Assembly: GCF_003626655.1 (NCBI RefSeq)
Contig: NZ_RBAN01000003.1
Coordinates: forward strand, 620,001 to 684,000
From: Micromonospora costi
GTDB lineage: Bacteria; Actinomycetota; Actinomycetes; Mycobacteriales; Micromonosporaceae
DNA length: 64,000 bases
Direction: 5' to 3'
In this document: positions 23,528-31,494 of the stretch, piece by piece
How the letters are laid out: every line of letters starts with the position of its first letter
How positions within the stretch are numbered: position 1 is the first letter of the stretch
Made by a program: the position numbers and the translations under genes
Notes under the pieces: model-generated
The model's database searches: none
The model's input: the letters and a program-made list of their open reading frames with translations, nothing else
What the model was told of the DNA's origin: nothing

Positions 23528-24720
23528 CCCAGCCGACGCACGCCGAGCTGGCCCGTGTGGTGCGCGACCACGCGGGCCGGCTCGCCGCGTCCCTCGTGCC
23601 TCTGGTCGGCGACTTCGCGGCCGCCGAGGATCTCGTCCAGGACGCCGTCGAGGCGGCGTTGACGCACTGGCCGGTCGAGGGCATCCCGGACCGGCCGGAC
23701 GCGTGGCTGTACACCGTGGCCCGCCGTCGCGGCCTCGACCACCTGCGACGGGCGCATCGCCACCGGCAGAAGCTCGCCCTGGTGCCGTGGCCACCGGAGC
23801 CGCGACCCGACGACCGACTACGGCTGATCTTCACCTGCTGTCACCCGGCGCTGCCCCGCACCGCCCAGGTCGCCCTGACCCTGCGGGTGGTCTGCGGGTT
23901 GACCACCGCGCAGATCGCCAAGGCGTTCCTCGTCCCGGAGAGCACCGTCGGGCAGCGCATCACCCGCGCCAAGCGGAAGATCAGCGACGCGGGCATCCCC
24001 TACCGGGTCCCGTCCGCGGACGATCTCGCCGACCGCCTCGCCGAGGTCCTCGCCGTCATCTACCTGCTGTTCAACGAGGGTTACCTGTCCACCGGCGGCG
24101 ACCACGCCCAGGCCCGCGACCTCGCGGACGACGCCGAGTTCCTCGCCGCGCTGCTGCACCAGCTCATGCCCACCGAACCCGAGGTGGCCGGCCTGCTCGC
24201 CCTGATCCGGCTCCACCGGGCGCGGGCGAGCGCCCGCTTCGACCGTAACGACGACATCGTGCAGCTGCCGCACCAGGACCGGTCGCTCTGGAACCACGAG
24301 GCCATCGCCGACGCGGGCCGGCTGCTGGCCCGCGCCGCGGCACAGAGACGACCGGGCCCGTACCAGGTGCAGGCCGCGATCGTCGCCTGCCACGCGGAGG
24401 CCGCCCGGTGGGAGGACACCGACTGGGCGCAGATCGCCGTCCTGTACGACATGCTGCTGCACCTGGCGCCGTCACCGGTCACCCGGCTCCACCGGGCGAT
24501 CGCCCTGCGGTACGTGACCGGGCCGGCGGCCGCGCTCGCCGAGGTGGACCGCCTGGCCGGCGACCTGGACGGCTACCACCTCTTCCACGCGACCCGTGCG
24601 GAGCTGCTCCGGGACGTCGGCGAGACGGCCCGGGCGCGGAGCGCGGACGAACGTGCCCTCACGCTGACGACCAACCCGGCGCAACGGTCCCTCCTGCGGC
24701 AGCGCCTCAGCTGGACGTGA
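23524..24720 (+). CDS. ECF42-family RNA polymerase sigma factor with long C-terminal extension
   Basis: 398 residues. Sigma region 2 (SLVPLVGDFAAAEDLVQDAV) and region 4 (LTLRVVCGLTTAQIAKAFLV, then PESTVGQRITRAKRKI) occupy the first 175 residues. The remaining 220 are helical and TPR-like (LADRLAEVLAVIYLLFNEGY, LHRAIALRYVTGPAAALAEV). That extension and the DGPF gene immediately upstream mark the ECF42 group, in which the extension is required for activity and no anti-sigma factor is known. The ATG at 23524 overlaps the YCII stop. Confidence 0.95.
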   Translation: MTQPTHAELARVVRDHAGRLAASLVPLVGDFAAAEDLVQDAVEAALTHWPVEGIPDRPDAWLYTVARRRGLDHLRRAHRHRQKLALVPWPPEPRPDDRLRLIFTCCHPALPRTAQVALTLRVVCGLTTAQIAKAFLVPESTVGQRITRAKRKISDAGIPYRVPSADDLADRLAEVLAVIYLLFNEGYLSTGGDHAQARDLADDAEFLAALLHQLMPTEPEVAGLLALIRLHRARASARFDRNDDIVQLPHQDRSLWNHEAIADAGRLLARAAAQRRPGPYQVQAAIVACHAEAARWEDTDWAQIAVLYDMLLHLAPSPVTRLHRAIALRYVTGPAAALAEVDRLAGDLDGYHLFHATRAELLRDVGETARARSADERALTLTTNPAQRSLLRQRLSWT

Positions 24721-24760
24721 CGCGGGCGGCGACGGCCCAGCAGCGGGGACAAGAGAAAAC

Positions 24761-24775
24761 GCAACCTTTGGTTGC
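24761..24775. promoter_or_regulatory. ArsR operator, upstream copy
   Basis: GCAACCTTTGGTTGC, a 6+3+6 palindrome overlapping the -35 of the SRPBCC-ArsR promoter. A second copy is centred 45 bases downstream. Confidence 0.65.
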
Positions 24776-24800
24776 GCGACAGTCGAGCGGCGGCTAGCGT
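24772..24800 (+). promoter_or_regulatory. Promoter of the SRPBCC-arsR operon
   Basis: TTGCGC (24772-24777), 17-base spacer, TAGCGT (24795-24800), about 40 bases before the start codon. It lies between two operator palindromes, as expected for a repressor-controlled housekeeping promoter. Confidence 0.55.
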
Positions 24801-24805
24801 GAGGA

Positions 24806-24820
24806 GCAACCAATGGTTGC
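24806..24820. promoter_or_regulatory. ArsR operator, downstream copy
   Basis: GCAACCAATGGTTGC, a perfect 7+1+7 palindrome just beyond the -10 element. A bound repressor here would block transcription. Confidence 0.65.
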
Positions 24821-24839
24821 ACATGGAGGAGGCAGCATC

Positions 24840-25304
24840 ATGACGGTCATCGAGCGCGAGATCCTGATCGAGGCACCCCGGCACGTGGTGTGGCAGGTGC
24901 TCACGGACCCCGCCCAGATCAGCCAGTGGTTCAGCGACGACGCCCGGATCGACCTGCGCCCCGGCGGGGCCGGCACCTTCGTCTTCGGCCCCCGGGTCAA
25001 CCAGCTCGACGGACCGATCCCCGTGGACCTCGTGGTGCAGGCGGCCGAGCCGCCCGAGCGCTTCGCCTTCCGGTGGGCCCACCCGGCGGGCAGCGAGGCG
25101 CGTGTGGACAATTCTCTGCTGGTCGAGTTCACGCTCACCGCCGAGGGCGAACACACCCGCCTCCGCCTGGTGGAGAGCGGGTACGACCAGGTCGACTGGT
25201 CGCCGCAGGTCAGGGAGGACACGATCAACGACCACGCCAAGGGCTGGGACACCCACCTCACGACGCTCACCGCGTACGCGCCCCAGCGGTCCGCCTCGTC
25301 ATGA
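24840..25304 (+). CDS. SRPBCC (AHSA1-like) protein
   Basis: 154 residues. Matches the Aha1 C-terminal-like group of START/Bet v1 folds: IEREILIEAPRHVVWQVLTD, PAQISQWFSDDARIDLRPGG and LLVEFTLTAEGEHTRLRLVE are diagnostic. Members bind hydrophobic ligands in a deep cavity, with the ligand usually unknown. The ATG at 24840 has GGAGGAGG upstream. Its stop overlaps the arsR start (ATGA). Such SRPBCC-ArsR pairs are common and are thought to respond to a small molecule. Confidence 0.92.
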   Translation: MTVIEREILIEAPRHVVWQVLTDPAQISQWFSDDARIDLRPGGAGTFVFGPRVNQLDGPIPVDLVVQAAEPPERFAFRWAHPAGSEARVDNSLLVEFTLTAEGEHTRLRLVESGYDQVDWSPQVREDTINDHAKGWDTHLTTLTAYAPQRSASS

Positions 25305-25645
25305 CCGACCGGAGTGATGACGAGGAGCTGTGGGCCGCCATCGCGGAACCCGGACGGCGCCGGCTCCTCGACATCCTCCTGTCCGGGGGCCCCGCCACGG
25401 CCACCGCCCTCGCCGCCGACCTGCCGTTCACCCGGCAGGCGGTCGCCAAGCACCTGGCGGTCCTCGAACGGGCGGGGCTCGTCGAGGGGCACCGGCACGG
25501 GCGCGAGGTCCGCTACGCCGTACGCCCCGAACGGCTCGACGTCGCGGCCCGCGCGATGGCGGCGGTGGCCGCGCGCTGGGACAGCCGGCTGCAGGCCATC
25601 AAGCGCCTCGCGGAGTCGATCCACCGGGCGGCGAACCAGCCGTGA
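25301..25645 (+). CDS. ArsR-family transcriptional regulator
   Basis: 114 residues. The winged helix contains AEPGRRRLLDILLSGGPATA, then LPFTRQAVAKHLAVLERAGL and the wing HRHGREVRYAVRPERLD. No Cys pair for metal binding is present, so this is a ligand-responsive rather than a metal-sensing ArsR. It probably binds the two GCAACC/GGTTGC palindromes in front of the operon and represses itself and the SRPBCC gene. Confidence 0.93.
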   Translation: MTDRSDDEELWAAIAEPGRRRLLDILLSGGPATATALAADLPFTRQAVAKHLAVLERAGLVEGHRHGREVRYAVRPERLDVAARAMAAVAARWDSRLQAIKRLAESIHRAANQP

Positions 25646-25727
25646 CGCCGGTCGGGCCGGCCGCGCGCGACGTTCCGCGCCGGCGGGCCCGACCGTATGG
25701 TGGAGTCGCGGGGAAGGGGGCGGGCCC

Positions 25728-25958
25728 ATGATCCCGACACTGATCCTGTTCGGCGTGGTCGCCGGTCGCTGGTGGCGGCTGGCGCTCGCCGTCGCCGCGC
25801 TGCTGTGGCCCGTCCTGCTGGTGGCGACGGGCGCGATGGGCGTGGGGCCGGAGCTGCTCGGCGCGGCCGTGCTCGCCGTCGCCAACACCGCCGTGGGCGT
25901 CCTCGTCCACCAGGGCGTCCGCTGGGCGGTCCGGAGCGTGCGCCGCTCCGGGGCCTGA
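25728..25958 (+). CDS. Small membrane protein, 76 aa
   Basis: Two hydrophobic helices are predicted (PTLILFGVVA and WRLALAVAALLWPVLLVATG, then ELLGAAVLAVANTAVGVLVH), followed by a basic tail RRSGA. No family recognised. A G-rich ribosome-binding site (GGAAGGGGG) lies about 8 bases upstream of the ATG. Independent of the arsR operon judging from the 82-base gap. Confidence 0.6.
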   Translation: MIPTLILFGVVAGRWWRLALAVAALLWPVLLVATGAMGVGPELLGAAVLAVANTAVGVLVHQGVRWAVRSVRRSGA

Positions 25959-25972
25959 GAGCATCGCAGCGG

Positions 25973-26101
25973 TCAGCGGTTGAAGATCAGCAGCAGCACC
26001 ACGGTGAGGATCGCGCTGAGCAGCAGCGAGCCCAGGCACCCGACCCGGTTCGAGAAGAAGAGGAACACGCCGTACGGGTTACCCGCCCGGGCCGGCGCCA
26101 C
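25973..26101 (-). CDS. Mini membrane protein, 42 aa, coupled to the MFS gene
   Basis: Starting at a GTG just after the MFS stop, it reads (M)APARAGNPYGVFLFFSNR, then VGCLGSLLLSAILTVVLLL and ends IFNR. It has one clear membrane helix. Its GTG is 7 bases beyond the stop of the upstream transporter, suggesting shared translation. It could be an accessory subunit of that transporter, but this is only a guess. Confidence 0.55.
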   Translation of the reverse strand: MAPARAGNPYGVFLFFSNRVGCLGSLLLSAILTVVLLLIFNR

Positions 26102-26108
26102 GCACCGG

Positions 26109-27368
26109 TCAGGCGGGAACCGGCTCGTCGAGGCGTACGGCGGCGGCCTCCGCGCGGGCGATGGGCCCGGCGGGCAGCGCCGCCACCCCGGCCCCGACGG
26201 CGACCGCGGCCCCGGCGAAGAGGAACGCCCACGGCACCCCGCCTGCGTTGTCCACGATCACCCCGGCCACCGCGCCGCCGGCCGCGCTCGCCGCCACCGA
26301 CATGGTGACCACCCAGGTGTACGCCTCGTTCAGCATCCCGGCCGGGGCGATCCGGCCGACCAGGGTGTTCTCCAGGGTCAGCGCCGGTGCGATGGTGGCC
26401 CCGCCCACGACGAGCGCGACACCCAGCGCCAGCGGGTTCGGCATCACGGCGAAGACCGCGAAGCTGGCCGCCACGGCGGCGAGCAGCCCGGCGAACTGCC
26501 GGGTCATGGTGACCGCCGGCTTGCGGACCCCGAACCAGAAGCCACCGGCCGCGCTGCCGACGCCCCAGACGGCCAGCAGCACACCGGCCAGGCTCTCCGC
26601 GTCGGCGGGACGGTAGGTGCCCGCGAAGGCCGGGACGATCACCCCGGCGGCCCCGAACGCGATGCCGAGGCTGGCCACGCACACCAGCAGTGCCGGGAAG
26701 CCGGCGACCCGCAGCGGGCCGAGCCCGCGGGCGTGGTGTTCCCGGGAGTGCGGCCGCCACCCGCGCATCACCCGGCCGAGCGCCACGGCGACGGTGCCGA
26801 CGAGCGTCACGACCGCGGCGCCCACCAGCGCGGCGGTCGCGTCGGCGACGAGCACGAAGCCGGCCACCAGCAGCGGCCCGAGCACGAAGACGATCTCGAA
26901 GAGGGAGGTCTCCGCCGCGAGCGCGGTGTTGCGCAGGTGGTACCGGCCGGTGGCCGGGGCCGTGAGGTCGTTCCAGGCTCCGCGGATGGCGGCGGTCAGC
27001 GGCGGGTACGTGGCGCCGGCCACGGCGGCGGCCCCGTAGATGACCACCAGCCCGTCGGCGCCGGCCCGGGAGGCGAGCAGCAGGCCGGTCAGCGCGAGCG
27101 GGTGGGCGACCGCGGTGACGAGCAGCACGGGGCTGGGGCCGATCCGATCGGCGATCCGGCCGGCGACGGGGCTGAGCGCGGCCCCGGCCACCGCGTAGAT
27201 GCCGCCGGCCACGGCGGCCAGGGAGTACCGCCCGGTCACCTGCTCGACGACCAGCAGCAGCGCCAGCGGGGTCATGCCGATCCCGAGCCGGCCGATGATG
27301 CCGGTGATCAGCAGCATCGGCGCGCCGGGAATCCGCCAGACGCCCAGATACTGGCGCAGAGCGGCCAC
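26109..27368 (-). CDS. MFS transporter
   Basis: 419 residues with about 12 membrane segments. It carries GRIADRIGPSPVLLVTAVAH (the usual loop 2-3 signature) and repeated Gly/Ala-rich helices. The GTG at 27368 is selected, with GGAGG 7 bases upstream, giving (M)AALRQYLGVWRIPG; the frame itself is open to 27461. Probably a drug or metabolite exporter. The substrate is unknown. Confidence 0.85.
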   Translation of the reverse strand: MAALRQYLGVWRIPGAPMLLITGIIGRLGIGMTPLALLLVVEQVTGRYSLAAVAGGIYAVAGAALSPVAGRIADRIGPSPVLLVTAVAHPLALTGLLLASRAGADGLVVIYGAAAVAGATYPPLTAAIRGAWNDLTAPATGRYHLRNTALAAETSLFEIVFVLGPLLVAGFVLVADATAALVGAAVVTLVGTVAVALGRVMRGWRPHSREHHARGLGPLRVAGFPALLVCVASLGIAFGAAGVIVPAFAGTYRPADAESLAGVLLAVWGVGSAAGGFWFGVRKPAVTMTRQFAGLLAAVAASFAVFAVMPNPLALGVALVVGGATIAPALTLENTLVGRIAPAGMLNEAYTWVVTMSVAASAAGGAVAGVIVDNAGGVPWAFLFAGAAVAVGAGVAALPAGPIARAEAAAVRLDEPVPA

Positions 27369-27460
27369 GCGTACCTCCGGGGATGTAATGAGTGTCAGAG
27401 CCTTAGACCCTAACGCCGCACGTCGTACGAGATGAAGCGGATATCGCGGCCGACACAGCA

Positions 27461-27493
27461 CTCCGCCCGCACCCCGGTGGGGTGCGGGCGGAG
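27461..27493 (-). terminator. Terminator of htpX
   Basis: A perfect 15-bp stem (27461-27475 with 27479-27493) and a 3-base loop, 19 bases past the htpX stop. Confidence 0.75.
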
Positions 27494-27511
27494 TGGTGCG
27501 GGTCTACCGGG

Positions 27512-28387
27512 TCAGCGCAGGAACTGCACCGGACCGGTGTTGAGGGCCATCCGCTCCAGGCGGGCGACCCGGTCCTCCATCTTCGGGTGGGTAGAGAACA
27601 GCGCCGCGATGCCGACGGGCCGGAACGGGTTGGCGATCATCAGGTGCGCGGTGCTGGTCAGGTTGCCCTGTGCCGGCAGCGGCCGCTGGCGTGCCACCGC
27701 GTCGATCTTGCGCAGTGCGCTGGCGAGGGCCAGCGGGTCGCGGGTCAGCTGGGCGCCGGACGCGTCCGCCTGGAACTCGCGGCTGCGGCTGATCGCGAGC
27801 TGGATGATCGTCGCGGCGATCGGGCCCAGGATGATGGTGAGCAGCAGCACGGCCGGGTTCGGGCCGTCCTCGTCGTCGCCACCCGCGAGCGGGATGAACC
27901 AGGCGATGTTCGCCAGGGTGGTGATGATGCCGGCCAGACCGGCCGCCACGCTGGAGATCAGGATGTCCCGGTTGTAGACGTGCGACAGCTCGTGCCCGAT
28001 CACACCGCGTAGCTCGCGGTAGTCGAGCACCTCGGTGATGCCCTGGGTGACACAGACCGCCGCGTGCTGCGGGTTACGACCCGTGGCGAACGCGTTGGGC
28101 TGCGCGGTCGGGCTCACGTAGAGGCGTGGCATCGGCTGGCGGGCCTCGGTCGCCAGCTCACGCACCATCCGGTACAGCTCGGGGAACTGCGCCTCGGTGA
28201 CCGGTTGCGCCCGCATCGCGCGCAGTGCGAGTTTGTCGGAGTAGAAGTAGCTGATGCCGTTCATCAGCAGCGAGATGACGACGGCGATGACCAGGCCGCC
28301 ACTGCCGCCGAACCAGTAGCCCACCCCGAGGATCAGCGCGGTGAGCAGGCCGAGCAGCGCGGCGGTCTTCAGACGGTTGTGGTGCAC
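27512..28387 (-). CDS. htpX: Membrane zinc metalloprotease HtpX (M48 family)
   Basis: 291 residues. Two N-terminal membrane segments (ALLGLLTALILGVGYWFGG and LVIAVVISLLMNGISYFY) precede the catalytic domain. The metal motif HELSH lies in GVIGHELSHVYNRD near residue 142, and the third ligand is in SREFQADASGAQLT. Two more hydrophobic stretches lie between them. HtpX degrades damaged membrane proteins. The GTG at 28387 has GAAGGAG 5 bases upstream, giving (M)HHNRLKTAALL. Confidence 0.95.
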   Translation of the reverse strand: MHHNRLKTAALLGLLTALILGVGYWFGGSGGLVIAVVISLLMNGISYFYSDKLALRAMRAQPVTEAQFPELYRMVRELATEARQPMPRLYVSPTAQPNAFATGRNPQHAAVCVTQGITEVLDYRELRGVIGHELSHVYNRDILISSVAAGLAGIITTLANIAWFIPLAGGDDEDGPNPAVLLLTIILGPIAATIIQLAISRSREFQADASGAQLTRDPLALASALRKIDAVARQRPLPAQGNLTSTAHLMIANPFRPVGIAALFSTHPKMEDRVARLERMALNTGPVQFLR

Positions 28388-28510
28388 GATCACTCCTTCG
28401 GTGCACGGATCGCCGGGATCCGTCGACCGGTTCAACACACCGGTACCCGTCAACCATCCGCGATATGGCTGAGAATTCGCTGGGAGCGCACCCAGGAGAA
28501 GGAAGGCGGG

Positions 28511-29989
28511 TCAGCGGGCCGCGAGGTCGAGCACGAGCTGCGGGGCGAACCCGACCACCACGGCGGCCACGGTGGCCACACCCAGCACGGCCGCCACCGC
28601 GCGGGCCCGAGGCGCGGCGGCGGCTGCCGCCGGGGCCGCGTACAAGGTGGCGGCCAGCCGCAGGTAGTACGCCAGGCCGATGACCGCGTTCACCGCCACG
28701 ACCAGGGCGAGCCAGCCCGCCCCGCCGTCCAGCAGCGAGCGGACGACCGTGACCTTGGCGAAGAGCCCCGCCAGGCCGGGTGGCAGCCCGGCCAGCCCGA
28801 TGAGGGCCAGCGCGAGGCCGGCGCCGAGCCACGGGTGCCGGCGGGCCGCCCCGCGCAGGTCGTCCAGCGTGCCGCCGTCGGCGTCCGGCGGACGCAGGGC
28901 GGTCACCCCGGCGAAGGCGGCGAGTTCCAGCAGCACGAAGAACACGGCGTACGCGAGCGCCGCCGCGTACGCGCCGGCCCGTGCCTCGCCCGTGCGGCCG
29001 GCCGCCAGCGCGAGCGCGCCGAGGGGGGCCAGGATGTAGCCGGCCTGGGCCACCGACGACCAGGCGAGCAGCCGGACCGTCCGCCGCTGACGCAGGGCCA
29101 CCAGGTTCCCCACCGTCATCGTGAGCACCGCGAGCAGGGCGAGCACCGGGCCGGTCCGGTCGGCCGGCAGCGCCGTCGTCACCACCGCGAGCAGCGCCAC
29201 CACACCGCCGAGCTTCGAGGCCGTCGACAGGTACGCGGCCACCGGCAGCGGCGCGCCGTCGTACGTGGCCGGCGCCCAGGCGTGGAACGGCACGGCGGCC
29301 ACCTTGAAGGCGAGCCCGAGCACGAGCAGCGCGACGGCCGCCGCGGTCAGCGGCAGGTCGTGCACCTCCGGGCGCTCGGCGAGCACCGCGCCGACCCGGC
29401 CCAGGTGCAGCCCGCCGCTGACCGCGTAGAGCAGGGCCGCCCCGAGCAGGCTCACCGTGGTGGCCACCACGCTCACCACGAAGAAGGTGACCGCCGCCTC
29501 GGCGCTCGCCAGGCTGCCGCGGCGCAGCCCGACCAGGACGTAGAGCGGCAGGGTCAGCGTCTCCAGGGCCACGATCAGGGTGATGAGGTCGCCGGCCGCG
29601 CCGAGCACCACGCCGCCCGTCATCGAGCAGGCGAGTAGGAAGCAGTACTCCCCCGCCGGCGCCCGGCCTGCCCGCAGGTGCCCGCCGGACAGGCCCAGGA
29701 CGCCGAGGGTGAGCAGGGCGAACACCGCCCCGACCAGGGCGGCCCGACCGCCGAACACGTACGAGCAGTCACCGCCCACGCAGAACGTGCGCCGTCCGCC
29801 GCCCGCGCCCACCAGGCCCGCCCCGAGCGCGGTGGCGACCGCGCCCAGCGCGGCCACCGCCACGGTGGCCCGGGGGCGAGCCAGCACCAGATCGGTGAGC
29901 AGGACCAGGACGGCGGTCCCGGCGGCCAGGTACGCCGGGAGCAGCGCCACATGGTCGACGCTCTGCACCACGCTCGGGCTCGCGCTCAC
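28511..29989 (-). CDS. nuoN: NADH-quinone oxidoreductase subunit N (second-copy type)
   Basis: 492 residues with about 14 membrane helices, one of three antiporter-like subunits of complex I. Conserved parts include PFHAWAPATYDGAPLPVAAY and SSVAQAGYILAPLGAL, plus Lys/Glu residues within helices. The GTG start at 29989 overlaps the nuoM stop (GTGA), indicating coupled translation. It is the last gene of the I-J-K-L-M-N run. Confidence 0.92.
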   Translation of the reverse strand: MSASPSVVQSVDHVALLPAYLAAGTAVLVLLTDLVLARPRATVAVAALGAVATALGAGLVGAGGGRRTFCVGGDCSYVFGGRAALVGAVFALLTLGVLGLSGGHLRAGRAPAGEYCFLLACSMTGGVVLGAAGDLITLIVALETLTLPLYVLVGLRRGSLASAEAAVTFFVVSVVATTVSLLGAALLYAVSGGLHLGRVGAVLAERPEVHDLPLTAAAVALLVLGLAFKVAAVPFHAWAPATYDGAPLPVAAYLSTASKLGGVVALLAVVTTALPADRTGPVLALLAVLTMTVGNLVALRQRRTVRLLAWSSVAQAGYILAPLGALALAAGRTGEARAGAYAAALAYAVFFVLLELAAFAGVTALRPPDADGGTLDDLRGAARRHPWLGAGLALALIGLAGLPPGLAGLFAKVTVVRSLLDGGAGWLALVVAVNAVIGLAYYLRLAATLYAAPAAAAAAPRARAVAAVLGVATVAAVVVGFAPQLVLDLAAR

Positions 29990-31494
29990 CGGAGCACCTC
30001 CACCAGGGCGTCGACCGGGGCCTCGGCCACCCCCAGCACCAGCACGGGCGCCAGGCCTATCGCCAGCGCGAGCAGCACCAGCGGCGCCCAGGCGGCGACC
30101 TCCGCCCCGGCCAGGGTCGGTGTGAGCCGGTCGACGGCCGGACTCGGCCGGTGGTGCGTGACCTGGCGCAGCAGGCGCAGGAAGTACGCGGCCGTGAGCG
30201 CCCCGCCGACCGCGGCCAGCACGCCGAGCGTGGTCCAGAGCGCTCCGCCGACCTCGACCGCGGCGATCACGGCGAACGCCTCGCCCCAGAAGCCGGCCAG
30301 CCCGGGCAGCCCCAGCGAGGCGACGGCGGCGAAGCCGAGCAGCCCGGCGAGCCGGGGCGCGGTCTCCCGCAGGCCGGACAGCTCGGCGAGCGCCCCGGTG
30401 TGGGTACGGTCCTTGACCGCTCCGGCGAGGAAGAAGAGCAGGCCCGTGATGACCCCGTGGGCGATGTTGCCGATCAGCGCGGCCTGGATGCCGGTGGCGG
30501 TGAGCGTGGCGACGCCGAGCAGCACGAAACCCATGTGCCCCACGCTGGAGTACGCGATCAGCCGCTTCAGCTCCGACTGCGCGAGGCAGACCAGCGAGCC
30601 GACCAGGATCGCGGCGACCGCGAGCACGCCGAGCACCGGCGCGGCCCAGCGGGCGCCCTCCGGCGCCACCCCGACCGCCACCCGGATCAGCCCGTACGTG
30701 CCCATCTTGAGCAGCACCCCGGCGAGCACCACACTGCCCACCGTGGGCGCCTGGGTGTGCGCGTCCGGCAGCCAGGAGTGCAGCGGCCACAGTGGGCTCT
30801 TCACCGCGAAGGCCACCGCGAGCAGCGTGAACGCGAAGAGCTGGGTGTTGCGCGAGAGGCCGGCGCCCCCGGTCAGCGCCACGATGTCGGCGGTGCCGGC
30901 GGCGGCCACCACTACGTAGACGCCCACGAGCAGCAGGACCGATCCGAACAGCGTGTAGAGCGCGAACTTCCTTGCCGCCCGCCGCCGGTCCTCGCCGCCC
31001 CAGCCCGCGATCACCGCGTACATGGGCAGCAGGACGACCTCGAAGAACAGGAAGAAGAGCACCAGGTCCAGGGCGAGGAACGTGCCCAGGATGCCGACCT
31101 CGACGACCAGCAGCAGCGCGACCAGAGCCCGGCCGCTGCCACCGCCGGCGGGCACCCGCCAGAGCGTGTAGCCGCAGCAGAGCAGGGTGAGCAGCGCCGT
31201 CAGCACCACGAGCGGGTACGAGACGCCGTCCACCCCGAGGTGGAACCGCAGGTCAAGGGCGGGCACCCAGGACACGTCGAACTGGTGCCACGGGCGTACC
31301 GCGGGCGCCGCGCCCGACCAGGCGAACCATCCCCGGTCGCCGGCCGCGAGCGGCACGGCGGCGAGCAGCGTGAGCGCGGCGACCACCGTGCCGACCAGGC
31401 GGGCCGCCCGGTCGGCGGGGATCGCGGCCACCACGGCCGCGCCGAGGCCCGGCAGCGCCAGCACCGCGACCAGCAGGACTCCCCCGGCGCTCAC
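29986..31494 (-). CDS. nuoM: NADH-quinone oxidoreductase subunit M
   Basis: 502 residues with about 14 membrane helices. Diagnostic stretches are FFEVVLLPMYAVIAGWGGED, VKSPLWPLHSWLPDAHTQAP and AYSSVGHMGFVLLGVATLTA. Proton-translocating antiporter-like subunit. GTG start overlapping the nuoL stop (GTGA). Confidence 0.95.
   Translation of the reverse strand: MSAGGVLLVAVLALPGLGAAVVAAIPADRAARLVGTVVAALTLLAAVPLAAGDRGWFAWSGAAPAVRPWHQFDVSWVPALDLRFHLGVDGVSYPLVVLTALLTLLCCGYTLWRVPAGGGSGRALVALLLVVEVGILGTFLALDLVLFFLFFEVVLLPMYAVIAGWGGEDRRRAARKFALYTLFGSVLLLVGVYVVVAAAGTADIVALTGGAGLSRNTQLFAFTLLAVAFAVKSPLWPLHSWLPDAHTQAPTVGSVVLAGVLLKMGTYGLIRVAVGVAPEGARWAAPVLGVLAVAAILVGSLVCLAQSELKRLIAYSSVGHMGFVLLGVATLTATGIQAALIGNIAHGVITGLLFFLAGAVKDRTHTGALAELSGLRETAPRLAGLLGFAAVASLGLPGLAGFWGEAFAVIAAVEVGGALWTTLGVLAAVGGALTAAYFLRLLRQVTHHRPSPAVDRLTPTLAGAEVAAWAPLVLLALAIGLAPVLVLGVAEAPVDALVEVLR

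Noticed and set aside
25980..27413. 477-codon plus-strand frame opposite the MFS gene
   Set aside because: No domain; the minus strand reads as a complete 12-helix transporter.
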